A stretch of DNA of 37,433 bases from an uncultured Clostridia bacterium (lineage in GTDB: Bacteria > Bacillota > Clostridia > Oscillospirales > Acutalibacteraceae). The position numbers were made by a program, and so were the translations under genes. The stretch is from assembly GCA_945863885.1 (NCBI GenBank), contig CAMAZY010000025.1, positions 1 through 37,433 of the forward strand, in the 5' to 3' direction. Below, in pieces: positions 23,169 through 30,161 of the stretch. How positions within the stretch are numbered: position 1 is the stretch's first letter; every line of letters begins with the position of its first letter. The notes under the pieces are model-generated. The model saw nothing but the letters and a program-made list of their open reading frames with translations. It made no database searches and had not been told where the DNA came from.

Positions 23169-23197
23169 TTGACAAGGTAGGTTTATTCCGCTATAAT
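23169..23197 (+). promoter_or_regulatory. Perfect consensus promoter before the 36-codon ORF
   Basis: TTGACA (23169-23174) and TATAAT (23192-23197) are 17 bases apart, the full SigA consensus. Confidence 0.85.
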
Positions 23198-23228
23198 ACG
23201 TTCATCTTAAGGAAAGGCGGCGGAAGCT

Positions 23229-23339
23229 GTGCACGAAAAATTCAACAAATTCGAAGAGCTCGTCCGGCAGAACTTCCGTTTCGGACGAATGTGCGGTTCA
23301 GATATCAGAAATCAGACAACAGATGTCAGAAATACTTGA
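23229..23339 (+). CDS. 36-codon ORF, probable gene remnant or small protein
   Basis: A GTG start preceded by AAGGCGG opens a 36-residue frame (HEKFNKFEELVRQNFRFGRM and so on). A perfect consensus promoter lies upstream. The last 12 or so codons are encoded by heptad array C, and the TGA overlaps the -35 of metQ. The first ~22 residues look like an ordinary protein N-terminus, so this may be the 5' stub of a gene whose remainder was replaced by the array. I do not recognise it. It could still be a functional small protein or leader. Confidence 0.45.
   Translation: MHEKFNKFEELVRQNFRFGRMCGSDIRNQTTDVRNT
23299..23333 (+). repeat. Heptad array C (CAGANNN)
   Basis: Five exact 7-base units: CAGATAT, CAGAAAT, CAGACAA, CAGATGT, CAGAAAT. 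The array ends three bases before the -35 of metQ. It is the most regular of the three related arrays. Confidence 0.85.
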
Positions 23340-23365
23340 CATTCATCTTATTTTAAGCCTATAAT
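23336..23365 (+). promoter_or_regulatory. metQ operon promoter
   Basis: TTGACA (23336-23341) and TATAAT (23360-23365) are 18 bases apart. The leader is only about 30 bases, too short for a SAM riboswitch or T-box. Confidence 0.8.
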
Positions 23366-23398
23366 ATAATCAATTGTAATGAAAGGAGTTTTACTCTT

Positions 23399-24334
23399 AT
23401 GAAAAAAATAGTATCCATAGCACTTGCCCTTGTTCTCGTTCTCGGCTGCGTTTTCGCTTTTGCCTCCTGCGGCGGTAAGAACGACACCGAAACCACCGCT
23501 TCCTCTGGCGAAGCTACCTCAGGCGAAGCTGCCACAAGCGAAGCCCCGTCAAACAAAAAGGCAACGGTTATCGCTGTTCCCAACGACACCACCAACGAAG
23601 CCAGAGCTTTGATGCTCCTTGAACAAAACGGTCTTATCAAGCTCAAAGAGGGCGCAGGCATTGCCGCCACGAAGAACGACATCGCCGAAAATCCGTACAA
23701 CATTGAAATCAAAGAAGTGGAAGCCGCTCAGATTCCCAACGTACTGCGTGACGTTGACTTCGGCGTTATCAACTCCAACTACGCCATTGCGGCCGGTATC
23801 AATCCGAAGGAACAGGCTCTTGTTCAGGAAAATTCCGCTTCCGCTTACTCCAACATTCTTGCCGTAAAAGAGGGTAACGAAAACAGCGACAGCATCAAGG
23901 CTCTTGTCGCCGCTCTCGAAAGCAAAAAGGTTGCCGACTTCATCAACGAAAAGTATGACGGCTCGGTAATCAGCGTTGTTGAGGCTCCGGGCGACGGATT
24001 TGATCCCAACGTTAATTACGACGCTCTGAAGGGCACCACCATCAAGGTTGCCGCTTCTCCCGCTCCGCACGCCGAGATTCTTGCTGTTGCCAAGGAAATC
24101 CTCAAGGAAAAGGACATCACGCTTGACGTTATTGAATATACGGATTATGTTCAGCCGAACAACGTTGTTGAAAGCGGCGAGGTTGACGCCAACTACTTCC
24201 AGCATACGCCCTACCTTGACGACTTCAACAAGGAAAACGGTACACACATCGTTTCCGTCGCTTCCATTCATGTTGAGCCGATGGGCATTTACGGCGGCAA
24301 GCAGACTTCCCTTGACGCAATCAAAGGTGAATAA
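23399..24334 (+). CDS. metQ: MetQ/NlpA-family substrate-binding lipoprotein, circularly permuted
   Basis: Family members capture methionine outside the membrane and deliver it to MetNI. The 311-residue precursor has a lipoprotein signal with lipid on Cys24 (FASC) and a Ser/Thr/Glu-rich linker to ~53. The order of the mature halves is reversed relative to known MetQ. Residues ~55-193 (VIAVPNDTTNEARALMLLE, AAQIPNVLRDVDFGVIN, SNYAIAAG, KKVADFINEKYDGSV) match the usual second half. Residues ~212-311 (IKVAASPAPHAEIL, EYTDYVQPN, DANYFQHTPYLDDFN, HVEPMGIYGG, SLDAIKGE) match the usual first half. The usual junction SLDELK/IAIPND is thus split to become the two termini. ATG follows AAAGGAG. First gene of a five-gene run. 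Methionine as ligand is likely but not proven. Confidence 0.9.
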   Translation: MKKIVSIALALVLVLGCVFAFASCGGKNDTETTASSGEATSGEAATSEAPSNKKATVIAVPNDTTNEARALMLLEQNGLIKLKEGAGIAATKNDIAENPYNIEIKEVEAAQIPNVLRDVDFGVINSNYAIAAGINPKEQALVQENSASAYSNILAVKEGNENSDSIKALVAALESKKVADFINEKYDGSVISVVEAPGDGFDPNVNYDALKGTTIKVAASPAPHAEILAVAKEILKEKDITLDVIEYTDYVQPNNVVESGEVDANYFQHTPYLDDFNKENGTHIVSVASIHVEPMGIYGGKQTSLDAIKGE

Positions 24335-24357
24335 GAGAATTTAACAAGTAAACAACT

Positions 24358-24383
24358 GTGCCGGTTGCGGTTGCAATCGGCAC
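24358..24383 (+). terminator. Intercistronic hairpin between metQ and metN
   Basis: GTGCCGGTTGC-GGTT-GCAATCGGCAC pairs fully (one G-U) and is followed by TGAATCGTTTTC. It could act as a weak terminator or 3'-end stabiliser so that the binding protein is made in excess over the ATPase. Confidence 0.6.
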
Positions 24384-24418
24384 TGAATCGTTTTCAAAAA
24401 ATAAGGAGGGACTTCTCC

Positions 24419-25432
24419 GTGATTGAAATCAAAGGACTTTCAAAAACCTTTCAGACTGCCGACGGCAAGGTCGAAGCCTTAAGCGACATCAACCTGACGA
24501 TTGAGGACGGCGATATTTACGGAATCATCGGCATGAGCGGCGCCGGTAAAAGCACGCTTGTCCGGTGCATCAATATGCTCGAAAGACCGACAGAGGGCAC
24601 CGTTATCATCGACGGAACGGACATGACGAAGCTTTCGGCAAAACAGCTTCGTGAAAAACGCCGCAGCATCACGATGATTTTTCAGCAGTTCAATCTTCTT
24701 ATGCAGCGTAACTGCCTGAAAAACATCTGCTTTCCGATGGAGCTTGAAGGCGTAAAAAAGTCGGAAGCCAAAAAGAGAGCCAAAGAGCTTTTAGAAATTG
24801 TCGGACTGCCCGACAAGGCGCTCTCCTACCCTGCTCAGCTTTCGGGCGGTCAGCAGCAGAGAATCGCCATTGCAAGAGCCCTCGCCACAAACCCGAAGGT
24901 TCTTCTTTGCGATGAAGCGACAAGCGCACTCGACCCGAACACGACCCACTCGATTCTTGAGCTGATTCGTGACATCAACAAAAAGCTCGGCATCACCGTT
25001 GTCGTCATCACGCATCAGATGAGCGTCGTTGAGGATATCTGCCGCTCGGTTGCGATTCTCGACCAAGGTAAGGTCGTCGAGCAAGGCAGAGTGTCCGACA
25101 TTTTTGCGAATCCCCAATCACACGCCGCCAAGAAGCTTGTTTTCCCGTCGGGCGGCGAAAGCGTCATTCTCAAAAAAGAGGGCGAAAGACGTATGCGGAT
25201 CGTTTTCAACGGCTCCTCGACCGCCAGCACGCCCCTGATTGCCCAAATGGCGGCTGAGCACGGCATTTACGCCAACATCTTAGGCGCTTCGACAAGAAGC
25301 ATCAACGAACAGGCGTTCGGCAATATGTTAATCAGCATCAAGGACGAAAATTCGAATTTCGACAAAGCCATGGCGTATCTTCAAGCGCAAGACGGCATCA
25401 TTGTTGAGGAGGTGACCGATAATGGGCAGTAA
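24419..25432 (+). CDS. metN: Methionine-type ABC transporter ATPase MetN
   Basis: MetN hydrolyses ATP to power import through MetI. The 337-residue protein has Walker A GMSGAGKS (38-45), signature LSGGQQQR, Walker B VLLCDEATSALDP and the switch His in VITHQMS. The C-terminal ~75 residues (from MRIVFNGSSTASTPLIAQMA) form the NIL domain that binds methionine and inhibits transport in known MetN. The start is GTG at 24419, preceded by AAGGAGGG. The 3' end overlaps metI by 11 bp. Confidence 0.95.
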   Translation: MIEIKGLSKTFQTADGKVEALSDINLTIEDGDIYGIIGMSGAGKSTLVRCINMLERPTEGTVIIDGTDMTKLSAKQLREKRRSITMIFQQFNLLMQRNCLKNICFPMELEGVKKSEAKKRAKELLEIVGLPDKALSYPAQLSGGQQQRIAIARALATNPKVLLCDEATSALDPNTTHSILELIRDINKKLGITVVVITHQMSVVEDICRSVAILDQGKVVEQGRVSDIFANPQSHAAKKLVFPSGGESVILKKEGERRMRIVFNGSSTASTPLIAQMAAEHGIYANILGASTRSINEQAFGNMLISIKDENSNFDKAMAYLQAQDGIIVEEVTDNGQ

Positions 25433-26126
25433 GCTGTTTTCCGCCGAAGCGTTTCAGCTTGCGTGGGAGGTTTTGAAAACACAGATTCCCCTGGCAATAT
25501 GGGAGACCTTTTATATGACGGTGCTTTCGACCGCCCTTGCTATCGTGATCGGTCTGCCGCTCGGCGTCCTTCTTGTTGTCGGCGACAAAAACGGCATTCT
25601 TCCGCTTCCGAAGCCGATTATGAGCGTCTTAAACGTCATCATCAATCTGCTTCGTTCGGTTCCGTTTCTGATTCTTATGATTATGGTGTTCCCCCTTTCA
25701 AGGGCTATCGTCGGAACGACCGTCGGTACCAAGGCGGTTATCGTTCCGCTTGTCATTGCGGCGTTTCCGTTTGTTGCCCGCCTTGTTGAAGGGAGCCTTC
25801 GGGAAGTCAACCCGAACATCATCGAAGCCGCCCAGAGCATGGGCGCCACCCCGTTTCAGATTATCTGCAAGGTAATGCTGCCCGAAAGCGTTCCGTCACT
25901 TATCTCGAACGCCACGATTGCCATTACGACAATTCTCGGCTATTCGGCGATGAGCGGCATCATCGGCGGCGGCGGCTTAGGCATGATTGCCATCAATTAC
26001 GGCTATTACCGGTATAAATATCTGACAATGGTTGTCGCTGTTATTCTGCTTGTCATCATGGTACAGATTTTCCAGAGTGTCGGTACCTACCTTGCAACAA
26101 AAAGCGACAAGAGACTGAAGAAATGA
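25422..26126 (+). CDS. metI: Methionine-type ABC transporter permease MetI
   Basis: MetI forms the membrane channel of the MetNIQ importer. The 234-residue protein has about five membrane helices, with the first at ~23-50. The family motif NLLRSVPFLILMI and the ATPase-coupling EAA loop (EAAQSMGATPFQIICKVMLP) are clear, as is SGIIGGGGLGMIAINYGY. Length matches known MetI. It overlaps metN by 11 bp, and the AhpD-like gene follows 10 bp later, so expression is tightly coupled. Confidence 0.95.
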   Translation: MGSKLFSAEAFQLAWEVLKTQIPLAIWETFYMTVLSTALAIVIGLPLGVLLVVGDKNGILPLPKPIMSVLNVIINLLRSVPFLILMIMVFPLSRAIVGTTVGTKAVIVPLVIAAFPFVARLVEGSLREVNPNIIEAAQSMGATPFQIICKVMLPESVPSLISNATIAITTILGYSAMSGIIGGGGLGMIAINYGYYRYKYLTMVVAVILLVIMVQIFQSVGTYLATKSDKRLKK

Positions 26127-26136
26127 GGAGAAAAGT

Positions 26137-26688
26137 ATGAGCTATCTCAGTATGATGGATTATGAGACTTCAAGTGACGAAGTCAAACGTGAATTTGACG
26201 ACCAGATAAAAAAGCACGGCAGAATTACCAACATGAAGAAAACGCTTCTTCATTCTGTTCCGGCTTTCAAGGCTTACATGGAGTGGTACACGCTTTACGA
26301 CCTGATTGTGCCGTTTGTCGGCGAACGGGCGTTAAGCCTTTACTGCTATGCGATTTCAAAGGGCAACGACTGTCTGATCTGCGGCTCGTTTTTCCGCAAG
26401 ATTCTGATTGACGCCGGGGAAGACCCGGACAATCCGAACCTTTCCGAGACGGAAAGTCTTTTGATGGAACTCGGTCAGGCGATCTGTGTTGACCCGCACC
26501 ATATTCCCGACTATATCTACGACGACTTAAAGAAGCTGTTTAATGAAGAACAAATCGTTTTGCTGCTTTCGTTCGCCGGTATCATGTACGCAACGAATCT
26601 CTTCAACACGATTGCCAAAGTGCCGCTTGACGAGGTACTGTACAACTACAAGCTGAAAACCAAAGAGGAGGAAACCGAAAATGGCTGA
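26137..26688 (+). CDS. AhpD/carboxymuconolactone decarboxylase-like protein
   Basis: The 183-residue protein is an all-helical AhpD-like protein. The usual redox pair is present as Cys79-x-x-Cys82 (CLIC), with Glu63 in VGERALSLY upstream. The proton-relay histidine usually four residues after the second Cys is replaced by Phe86. It has no signal peptide. GAGGAG precedes the ATG. It sits 10 bp after metI and overlaps the next gene by 8 bp, so it belongs to the transporter operon. A peroxidase-type or other redox role with the dehydrogenase is possible; the substrate is unknown. The call is to family level only. Confidence 0.75.
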   Translation: MSYLSMMDYETSSDEVKREFDDQIKKHGRITNMKKTLLHSVPAFKAYMEWYTLYDLIVPFVGERALSLYCYAISKGNDCLICGSFFRKILIDAGEDPDNPNLSETESLLMELGQAICVDPHHIPDYIYDDLKKLFNEEQIVLLLSFAGIMYATNLFNTIAKVPLDEVLYNYKLKTKEEETENG

Positions 26689-27484
26689 TTTTGACAACAA
26701 GGTTGCTTTTATCACCGGCGCCGCTCACGGTCAGGGACGTGCGGTCGCATTAAGTCTCGCCGCAAAAGGCGCAAAAATCGTCGCTTTTGATGTAGCGAAA
26801 AAAATTGAATATCCGAAGTATGAATTCGGCACAAACGATGAGCTTGAATCGCTCGTAAAAGAAATTGAGGACTTGGGAAGCAAGGCGATTGCCTGCGTCG
26901 GTGACGTCCGGGACGACAAAGCCGTTACCGCCGCCGTCAACAAGGCAGTCGAAACATTCGGCACGATTGACATTCTCTTCAACAACGCCGGAATCTGCGC
27001 TTATGCAACGGTTGACAAGATGACGGACGAGGAATGGAATGCGATGATTGACATCAACCTCAAAGGGCCGTTCAACGTTACAAGACGTGTCGCACCGGTC
27101 ATGATGAAAGCCAAAAAAGGCGTTATCATTAACAATTCCTCCGTCATGGGTCTTCGGGGCGGCAACCGGCTTTCGCACTACACCGCCTCCAAATGGGGTC
27201 TTACGGGTCTTACCAAGGCGTGGGCAATTGAGCTTGCCCCCTATAATATCCGGGTCGTCAGCATTCACCCGACAGGCGTCAACACACCGATGAACGACGG
27301 ACTTGCCGCCATGGAAGGCAAAACGCCCGAGGAAATCGCCGAAGCGAGTGCCGGCAATCTTCTTCCCGTTCCGTGGATTGAACCCGAAGACGTCGCCAAT
27401 CTCGTTGACTACATTGCAAGCGACAAGGCACGGTATGCGACCGGCTCACAGTTTGTCCTTGACGCCGGACTTCTGACAGTATGA
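26681..27484 (+). CDS. Short-chain dehydrogenase/reductase with an inserted segment
   Basis: The 267-residue SDR has the cofactor motif TGAAHGQG (13-20), NNAG (101-104), Ser153/Ser154, and the catalytic Tyr167-x-x-x-Lys171 (YTASK). After the second strand (VAFDVAKK) there is an insertion (IEYPKYEFGTNDELES) before the usual helix. A similar YP-containing insertion is typical of the mycofactocin-associated SDR group, where NAD is tightly held. No mycofactocin genes are seen here. GAGGAGG precedes the ATG. Last gene of the metQNI-AhpD-SDR run, followed by a terminator. The substrate cannot be read from sequence. Confidence 0.88.
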   Translation: MADFDNKVAFITGAAHGQGRAVALSLAAKGAKIVAFDVAKKIEYPKYEFGTNDELESLVKEIEDLGSKAIACVGDVRDDKAVTAAVNKAVETFGTIDILFNNAGICAYATVDKMTDEEWNAMIDINLKGPFNVTRRVAPVMMKAKKGVIINNSSVMGLRGGNRLSHYTASKWGLTGLTKAWAIELAPYNIRVVSIHPTGVNTPMNDGLAAMEGKTPEEIAEASAGNLLPVPWIEPEDVANLVDYIASDKARYATGSQFVLDAGLLTV

Positions 27485-27487
27485 CTA

Positions 27488-27521
27488 AAAACGACGGGCC
27501 TCTTTTGAAGTCCGCCGTTTT
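27488..27521 (+). terminator. Terminator after the SDR gene
   Basis: AAAACGACGGGC pairs with GTCCGCCGTTTT (one mismatch, one wobble) around a 10-base loop, followed by CTTATATTC. It ends the transporter operon and faces the convergent GDSL-like gene. Confidence 0.65.
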
Positions 27522-27533
27522 CTTATATTCACT

Positions 27534-28064
27534 TTACGCCATCATGGCCTCGTTAAAGGTAATCGGGTGCTTTCTCATGAAAAAGCGAAGTACCGAAAAG
27601 AATCTGAGAGTTGATTTTGCGCTTTTCAAGGCCGCCTGGGTGTCAACATAGATACAGCCCGTTTCCGCCGCCAACCGTTTCAGTCTTTCGTTGACCGCCG
27701 ACGCTTTCGGGTCAAGGGACATAACGGAAACGATATAGATTTTCGCCTTACAGCGGTTATGAAGCGTATACAGCATCCACTGATACTTTTCAATAAAATC
27801 CGACAGGCTGAAGCATTCCGATTTGATGTCCTCATCGCCGAGACAAATGAAAAGCTTTGACGGCTCAAGGTCAAGCACACAGCTTTCGAGGACATCGCTG
27901 ACCTTATCGATTGTCAGCCCACCGACACTTCTGTTGTACACCGGCAAATCGGTATCAAAATCCTGCGCAAGCTCGTTGACGGGTACCGATTCAAAATAGG
28001 TTGAGCCGAAAAACACCACGCCGTTTTCTTTTGCCACTTCGTTAATCTGTTTAAAATCAATCAT
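27534..28064 (-). CDS. SGNH/GDSL-like protein with degenerate catalytic blocks
   Basis: The 176-residue protein has the layout of a small SGNH hydrolase: VVFFGSTYFE for block I (Ser21), YNRSVGGLT for block II (Gly), LFICLGDEDI for block III and a C-terminal His in RKHPITFNEAM. However, block I lacks the GDS aspartate, block III has GDED in place of GxND, and the DxxH aspartate is missing. Esterase activity is therefore doubtful or altered. No signal peptide. It overlaps the PQ-loop gene by 4 bp (ATGA), so the pair is co-translated from the promoter divergent to lysR. Function unknown. Confidence 0.75.
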   Translation of the reverse strand: MIDFKQINEVAKENGVVFFGSTYFESVPVNELAQDFDTDLPVYNRSVGGLTIDKVSDVLESCVLDLEPSKLFICLGDEDIKSECFSLSDFIEKYQWMLYTLHNRCKAKIYIVSVMSLDPKASAVNERLKRLAAETGCIYVDTQAALKSAKSTLRFFSVLRFFMRKHPITFNEAMMA

Positions 28065-28414
28065 TCCGAGACCGCCTTTCTGCTGAGTGCCTGAGCCGGA
28101 TTTTGGACGGCTTCAAGCCTGATATTTTTTATTTCATCGCTGTTTATTCTGTCGTACCGTTTGTTGATAAAGTAAACAACGATATTAGCCGAAACAATGA
28201 CAAGATTGAGGATATAAACCACAAGGACGTAACCGACGTTATGGTTGATGATCTTCGCCGTGATTCCCGCAACATAGCCGAAGCAAATAAGAAGAATAAA
28301 CTGAATGCTCATGTTCTTTGCGCTCTTTGCCTTGATGTTTTTGATGACCGACATCGGCCACGACAAACCGAAGCATATGAGCATGATGGTTTCAAGAATT
28401 TCTGATACTGACAT
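28061..28414 (-). CDS. PQ-loop/SemiSWEET-like small membrane protein
   Basis: The 117-residue protein has three membrane helices (about 5-22, 37-60, 64-84). The first loop reads FGLSWPMSVIKNIKAKSAKNMS, close to the PQ-loop motif, with a Trp-Pro in place of Pro-Gln. Bacterial SemiSWEETs are ~85-100-residue sugar transporters that dimerise; this one has an extra polar tail of ~30 residues. CGGAGG precedes the ATG. It is coupled to the GDSL-like gene and divergent from lysR. Sugar transport is a reasonable guess only. Confidence 0.75.
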   Translation of the reverse strand: MSVSEILETIMLICFGLSWPMSVIKNIKAKSAKNMSIQFILLICFGYVAGITAKIINHNVGYVLVVYILNLVIVSANIVVYFINKRYDRINSDEIKNIRLEAVQNPAQALSRKAVSE

Positions 28415-28464
28415 AAAAGAACCTCCGTTCGATTTTGTTTCTGTCTTTTCTTTCTTACAGTATC

Positions 28465-28493
28465 AGTATAGCATTGACAACCGATAATGTCTA
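28465..28493 (-). promoter_or_regulatory. Promoter of the PQ-loop/GDSL pair
   Basis: On the minus strand TAGACA (28488-28493) and TATACT (28465-28470) are 17 bases apart. It overlaps the divergent lysR promoter, so polymerase can occupy only one at a time. Confidence 0.65.
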
Positions 28494-28502
28494 ATATATA
28501 AT
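28474..28502 (+). promoter_or_regulatory. Consensus promoter of the lysR gene
   Basis: TTGACA (28474-28479) and TATAAT (28497-28502) are perfect and 17 bases apart. The leader is about 85 bases. Confidence 0.85.
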
Positions 28503-28504
28503 AC

Positions 28505-28519
28505 TTATGATATTCATAA
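28505..28519. promoter_or_regulatory. LysR-type box (T-N11-A palindrome)
   Basis: TTATGA-TAT-TCATAA is a perfect inverted repeat containing a T-N11-A core, the usual LysR-family binding shape. It lies at the predicted lysR transcription start, consistent with autoregulation, and upstream of the divergent promoter. Confidence 0.65.
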
Positions 28520-28594
28520 CTTTTATCTTATCCGTTCTAAAAAATTTATCGAACTGCCCGGAATTATGTAAGCTTCTGACAAGGAGGATAAAAA

Positions 28595-29473
28595 ATGGAA
28601 CTGACACAGCTGAAATATTTTCTTGAAGTGGCCGAAAGCCAGCATATCACCAAAAGTGCCCAAAAGCTCCATATTGCCCAGCCCGCCCTGTCTCAGTCGA
28701 TCCGCCGGCTCGAAACAGAGCTTCGGGTTCCGCTGTTTGCTTCCAAAGGCCGCAATATCGTCCTGACCGAATACGGAAAGTATTTAAAAGAAAAGCTTCA
28801 GCCCGTTATCGAAGCGCTCGACTCGATTCCGTCTCAGCTTCAGACCATGGCAAAACTTGAAAGCGAAACGATTCACCTGAATGTGCTCGCCGCTTCGACG
28901 CTTGTTACCGAAGCGATTATCGAATATAAAAAGACGCACGATGACGTCAATTTTCAGCTTTTACAGTCACAGACCGATGAGCTTTACGACATCGGCGTCA
29001 GAACCAAGCTTTTCTATCAGTCCGGCGAAGAAAACGACAGCACCTTTGTCTGCACAGAAAAAATATTTCTTGCCGTTCCTAGCTCCCATGCGCTCGCCGA
29101 AAAGAACAGCATACAATTAAGCGAAGCGTCTGACGAGGGCTTTATCAGCCTGATGGGCTCCCGTCAGCTTCGCCTGATTTGCGACAGCTATTGCCGCCAC
29201 GCAGGGTTTACCCCGAAAATCATCTTCGAAAGCGACAGCCCCGCCGCCGTCAGAAATATGATTGCCGCCAACATGGGCGTCGGCTTCTGGCCGGAATTCA
29301 CCTGGGGCAGGCTTGACAGCGACAAGGTCAAGCTTGTCGAAATCGAACAGCCGCTTTGCCGCCGGGATATTATCATCGACTACAAGCTGAACAAAACCGA
29401 CTCCGGCTCCGTTATTGACTTTTTTGATTTCTTCAAGGACTTCTGCCGAAAAAAAGCGGAAGCGGTTTATTGA
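28595..29473 (+). CDS. LysR-family transcriptional regulator
   Basis: The 292-residue protein has the LysR N-terminal winged helix-turn-helix (LTQLKYFLEVAESQHITKSA, then AQPALSQSIRRLE) and a substrate-binding effector domain from ~90. Length is normal. AAGGAGG precedes the ATG. It is divergent from the PQ-loop/GDSL pair, its likely target, and the shared region has a T-N11-A palindrome. The stop codon overlaps the -35 of the following gene. The inducer is unknown. Confidence 0.93.
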   Translation: MELTQLKYFLEVAESQHITKSAQKLHIAQPALSQSIRRLETELRVPLFASKGRNIVLTEYGKYLKEKLQPVIEALDSIPSQLQTMAKLESETIHLNVLAASTLVTEAIIEYKKTHDDVNFQLLQSQTDELYDIGVRTKLFYQSGEENDSTFVCTEKIFLAVPSSHALAEKNSIQLSEASDEGFISLMGSRQLRLICDSYCRHAGFTPKIIFESDSPAAVRNMIAANMGVGFWPEFTWGRLDSDKVKLVEIEQPLCRRDIIIDYKLNKTDSGSVIDFFDFFKDFCRKKAEAVY

Positions 29474-29498
29474 CACACAAAGATGCCCGGAATATAAT
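29470..29498 (+). promoter_or_regulatory. Consensus promoter of the cytidylate-kinase-like gene
   Basis: TTGACA (29470-29475) and TATAAT (29493-29498) are perfect and 17 bases apart. The -35 contains the lysR stop codon. An (ATA)n run follows the -10. Confidence 0.85.
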
Positions 29499-29534
29499 AA
29501 TAATAATAGCAGGGTATACGAAAGGAGCGGTATT

Positions 29535-30155
29535 ATGAGAATCATTACCATCAGCCGTGAATTTGCAAGCGGAGGGCGGGAGGTCGGAAAACGGCTCGCC
29601 GACGAATTGGGCTTCGATTATTACGACCGTGAGGTAATCAACCGGATTGCCGAAAAAAGCTCGTTTGCGCCCGATTATGTGGAAGAAATGCTTGAGAAGG
29701 GATTGCCGAAGGTTTTTCCGCTGACATTCGGCCGCACCTTTTCCTACCCCGATTCCGCTTCGCAGAATTTCAATAAAATTCTGCTTGCCGAACAGCAGAT
29801 CATCACCGAAATCGCCGAAAAAGGACGGGATTTTGTCATCGTCGGAAGAAGTGCCGATATTATTCTTTCAAAATATGACACTTACAATATTTTCGTCTAT
29901 GCCGATATGCCCTCCAAAATTCTGCGCTGCCGTCAAAGAGCACCGCAGGGTGAAAATCTCAGCGACAGAGAGTACGCAAAAAGAATAAAAAAAATAGACT
30001 CTGCAAGAGTCTCAAACCGTGAACTGATCGGCAACGGCGGCTGGGGTGAAAAAGAGAATTACAATCTTTGCCTGAATACGACCGACATTGAAATAAAAGA
30101 AATCATTCCGGCGCTTGTAGGCCTTGCGCTCGCCTATTTTCAGCACTCGCTTTAA
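29535..30155 (+). CDS. Cytidylate kinase-like family protein
   Basis: The 206-residue protein opens RIITISREFASGGREVGKR, the glycine-rich nucleotide loop of the cytidylate-kinase-like family, followed by LGFDYYDREVINRIAEKS. DFVIVGRSADIIL and the arginine-rich RCRQRAP lid are visible. True Cmk makes CDP from CMP; members of this family are widespread in Clostridia and their substrates are unproven. AAAGGAG precedes the ATG at 29535; an upstream in-frame extension overlaps lysR and is rejected. Its 3' end is 6 bp from the convergent SLOG gene. Confidence 0.88.
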   Translation: MRIITISREFASGGREVGKRLADELGFDYYDREVINRIAEKSSFAPDYVEEMLEKGLPKVFPLTFGRTFSYPDSASQNFNKILLAEQQIITEIAEKGRDFVIVGRSADIILSKYDTYNIFVYADMPSKILRCRQRAPQGENLSDREYAKRIKKIDSARVSNRELIGNGGWGEKENYNLCLNTTDIEIKEIIPALVGLALAYFQHSL

Positions 30156-30161
30156 ACCGTC

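Noticed and set aside
23366-23398. SAM riboswitch or T-box ahead of the methionine-type transporter
   Set aside because: The leader from the predicted start to the ATG is only about 30 bases, too short for either RNA.
23549-24271. 240-codon open frame on the minus strand
   Set aside because: It is antisense to metQ, has repetitive Val/Asn composition typical of shadow frames, and lacks a ribosome site.
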